Assembly (NCBI GenBank): GCA_016762995.1
Contig: JAESUT010000220.1
Span: forward strand, 1-14,644
Length of the DNA stretch: 14,644 nucleotides
Reading direction: 5' to 3'
From: Gammaproteobacteria bacterium
GTDB lineage: Bacteria > Pseudomonadota > Gammaproteobacteria > Pseudomonadales > Pseudohongiellaceae
Shown: piece after piece, positions 13,050-14,644 of the stretch
How the letters are laid out: every line of letters begins with the position of its first letter
How positions within the stretch are numbered: the first letter of the stretch is position 1
Notes under the pieces: model-generated
What the model was told of the DNA's origin: nothing
The model's input: only the letters and a program-made list of their open reading frames with translations
The model's database searches: none
Translations under genes and position numbers: made by a program

Positions 13050-14009
13050 ATGCGCCAGATTTCGCTAGTGAACCTGAATCGTACATCGTGGCTTTCTGCC
13101 GCTATTTTGGCATGCACAATTCCTAGCTTAGCGACTGCGCAGTCCTTGAATGGATTCGATCTGGGCAATGCGACTATTCCAGTTGAGCATATTCTGAGTG
13201 GCGGCCCGTCTCGAGACGGGATACCGGCTATCGATAGCCCTGTTTTCGAATCAGCTAGCTCAGCCACTTGGCTTGAACCTGAGGAGCGCATACTCGGCAT
13301 TTCGTTAGAAGGCGTTAGCCGTGCCTATCCAATCGCTATATTAAATTGGCACGAGGTTGTGAATGATGTGATTAGCGGCAGGCCAGTAGTAATTAGCTAT
13401 TGCCCACTGTGCGGTACTGGAATGGCCTTCGATTCGCGGGTCGGCAATCGCAATGTAAAGTTCGGCGTGTCAGGTCTGTTATTTCAAAGCGACGTCTTGT
13501 TGTATGACAGACAAACTGAGAGTTTGTGGTCGCAGATTATGAGCGAAGCGATCAGCGGGCCGCAGCAGGGAACGAAACTAGACTCTTTAGCATTGACGCA
13601 TACCAGCTGGGGAGCTTGGCGAGATGAGCATCCCGATACTGATGTGCTTAGTCGTGATACAGGTGTGAAACGGGATTACATGCAAGATCCTTATGCGGGC
13701 TACGCGGATTCTCCGCGAACTTTGTTCCCGGTGATAAATCGAGCGCCTGGTCCCTGGCATGCGAAAGATTGGGTGTTGGGTGTGGAGATTAACGGCAAGT
13801 ACAAAGCCTATCCGTTCGCGGAACTTTCAACTCAAGGTTTACGGCAGTTTACTGACGAGCTAGCAGGGGAAAAATTCACCATTGCCTGGGATGAGAAAAA
13901 TAAATCAGCAGCCATGCTACGTGATAACGAAATTCAACCTAGCATTACCGCATTCTGGTTTGCTTGGTATGCCTTTCATCCGGGTGCCGAGGTGTTTCAG
14001 GCTAGGTAG
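13050..14009 (+). CDS. exported DUF3179 protein (short form)
   Basis: A 319-residue secreted protein with signal peptide (about 1-30, hydrophobic AAILACTIPSLATA then Q). It consists of the DUF3179 domain alone, without the N-terminal repeats of its divergent paralogue. Shared motifs in the same order: GGPSRDGIPAI, WHEVVND (100-106), SYCPLCGTGM (Cys118 and Cys121), SGLLFQSDVLLYDRQTESLW, SRDTGVKRDY, PYAGY, and a C-terminal AFWFAWYAFHPGAEV. It keeps the CxxC that the paralogue lacks, so it could bind a metal or undergo thiol chemistry, but the family function is unknown. ATG 13050 is supported by AGGAG at 13037-13041. It is divergent from the DUF3179-barrel-TlpA operon and convergent with the TetR gene. 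No clear terminator is seen in the 48-bp gap after it. Confidence 0.92.
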   Translation: MRQISLVNLNRTSWLSAAILACTIPSLATAQSLNGFDLGNATIPVEHILSGGPSRDGIPAIDSPVFESASSATWLEPEERILGISLEGVSRAYPIAILNWHEVVNDVISGRPVVISYCPLCGTGMAFDSRVGNRNVKFGVSGLLFQSDVLLYDRQTESLWSQIMSEAISGPQQGTKLDSLALTHTSWGAWRDEHPDTDVLSRDTGVKRDYMQDPYAGYADSPRTLFPVINRAPGPWHAKDWVLGVEINGKYKAYPFAELSTQGLRQFTDELAGEKFTIAWDEKNKSAAMLRDNEIQPSITAFWFAWYAFHPGAEVFQAR

Positions 14010-14057
14010 GATTTAAGAGATGCGGGTAGGCAGCTTACTTTAGCTTGTGCAAATATT

Positions 14058-14644
14058 CTAAGAATCGACACCGCAAACTTTACGGAAACCGGCGGCTACG
14101 AACGGTATCATTCGGTTATAGGCTGCATCGAAATCAGAGGATTTGCATTTGCCACCTGACAGACGGTCTATGCGGCCGGTCTGCGCAAGAGTCAGGGCCA
14201 GTGCGCCAGACATGTAGTGGTAACACCAATGAATATCCTCTTCCTTGGCGTGTGGGAGCGCTGCCTTCAATGCGTCGATGAATTCGGTCACGCGTTTGTC
14301 GTAGACATTCGGCATGAGAACCTCGTTCCAAACCGGTGAGGCCATGACATAAGCGACCATCGCAAGGTAATTACGCCAACCTGGATCTCGGCTCTCTTGG
14401 GCGAGTTTCAACGGAAGTAAGAAGGCCTCGATGATTTGCTCTAAAGTCTGTGTGCCTCCACCGGCTTGTTCCTTGCTGGCAAGAAGGACCTCTTGCCGCG
14501 AGGCACTCAGTAGCTCGGCTCTGCGATTGAACACGGCGTGAAACAGGTCTACCTTTTTACCGAAGTGGTAGCTAGCCAAGGCCACATCTACTGCAGCCTT
14601 GGCAGCAATCTGTCGCATCGTTACGCCGTCATAGCCATGGCGGG
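14058..14644 (-). CDS. TetR-family transcriptional repressor (N-terminus outside window)
   Basis: The frame continues past the right edge, so the first residues are missing. What remains starts within the DNA-binding domain: HGYDGVTMRQIAAKA, then VDVALASYHFGKKVDLFHAVF, the classic TetR helix-turn-helix with the YHFG signature. Met at 14618 is inside the helix-turn-helix and not the start. The C-terminal ligand domain (about 100-186 from that Met) has the WCYHYMSGALALTLAQTGRIDRLS and MIPFVAAGFRKVCG pattern seen in PsrA-like regulators of fatty-acid genes (from memory, not a database match). It probably dimerises and represses a promoter until a small hydrophobic ligand binds. Its target is not shown; its own neighbour beyond the edge is the likeliest candidate. 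It is convergent with the second DUF3179 gene. Confidence 0.93.
   Translation of the reverse strand, partial: RHGYDGVTMRQIAAKAAVDVALASYHFGKKVDLFHAVFNRRAELLSASRQEVLLASKEQAGGGTQTLEQIIEAFLLPLKLAQESRDPGWRNYLAMVAYVMASPVWNEVLMPNVYDKRVTEFIDALKAALPHAKEEDIHWCYHYMSGALALTLAQTGRIDRLSGGKCKSSDFDAAYNRMIPFVAAGFRKVCGVDS

Noticed and set aside
12893..13300. Minus-strand reading frame across the divergent DUF3179 region
   Set aside because: It is antisense to the signal peptide region of the second DUF3179 gene and resembles no family.
14010..14057. Terminator between the second DUF3179 gene and the TetR gene
   Set aside because: The gap contains no stem with a T-run; only a short ATTCT-A-AGAAT symmetry at 14055-14065 inside the end of the TetR gene.

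Overview
The window looks like a chromosomal segment of a free-living, probably marine, gammaproteobacterium. The evidence is a two-subunit pyruvate carboxylase of the pseudomonad type, a TonB-dependent outer-membrane receptor, SirB2 and YbaN/DUF454 membrane proteins, a PsrA-like TetR regulator and base composition close to 50% GC by eye. This placement is an inference from gene families; there is no rRNA or other taxonomic marker in the window. I see no mobile element, CRISPR array, tRNA or rRNA.

Layout. Positions 1-1559 (+) hold the 3' part of an alpha/beta-hydrolase gene followed by an exported protein of unknown function. After a gene-free stretch of about 480 bp come pycA (2038-3465) and pycB (3494-5293), the biotin carboxylase and carboxyltransferase/biotin-carrier subunits of an anaplerotic pyruvate carboxylase. 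A small membrane-anchored split-barrel-like protein follows (5402-5899). A strong bidirectional terminator at 5924-5959 separates this rightward block from a leftward block. The leftward block, read from its upstream end, is a DUF3179 protein (12883-11447), an outer-membrane barrel (11447-10518), a TlpA-like thioredoxin (10528-10043), a Sel1-repeat protein (9977-9255), SirB2 (9100-8702), YbaN/DUF454 (8697-8305) and a TonB-dependent receptor (8154-5977). A second DUF3179 gene (13050-14009) runs rightward from the same divergent intergenic region. The window ends with the 3' part of a TetR-family repressor gene on the minus strand (14058-14644).

How the genes work together. PycA and PycB together make oxaloacetate from pyruvate and bicarbonate. 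The most unusual locus is 10043-14009. Two exported DUF3179 proteins are divergently transcribed around a short intergenic region with a 7-bp-arm palindrome. One of them shares overlapping start and stop codons with an outer-membrane barrel carrying a Cys-x-Cys motif just after its signal peptide, and that gene in turn overlaps a WCPPC thioredoxin gene. The layout suggests a cell-envelope thiol or redox system, but the function of DUF3179 is unknown and this is inference. The other genes are ordinary housekeeping or envelope genes.
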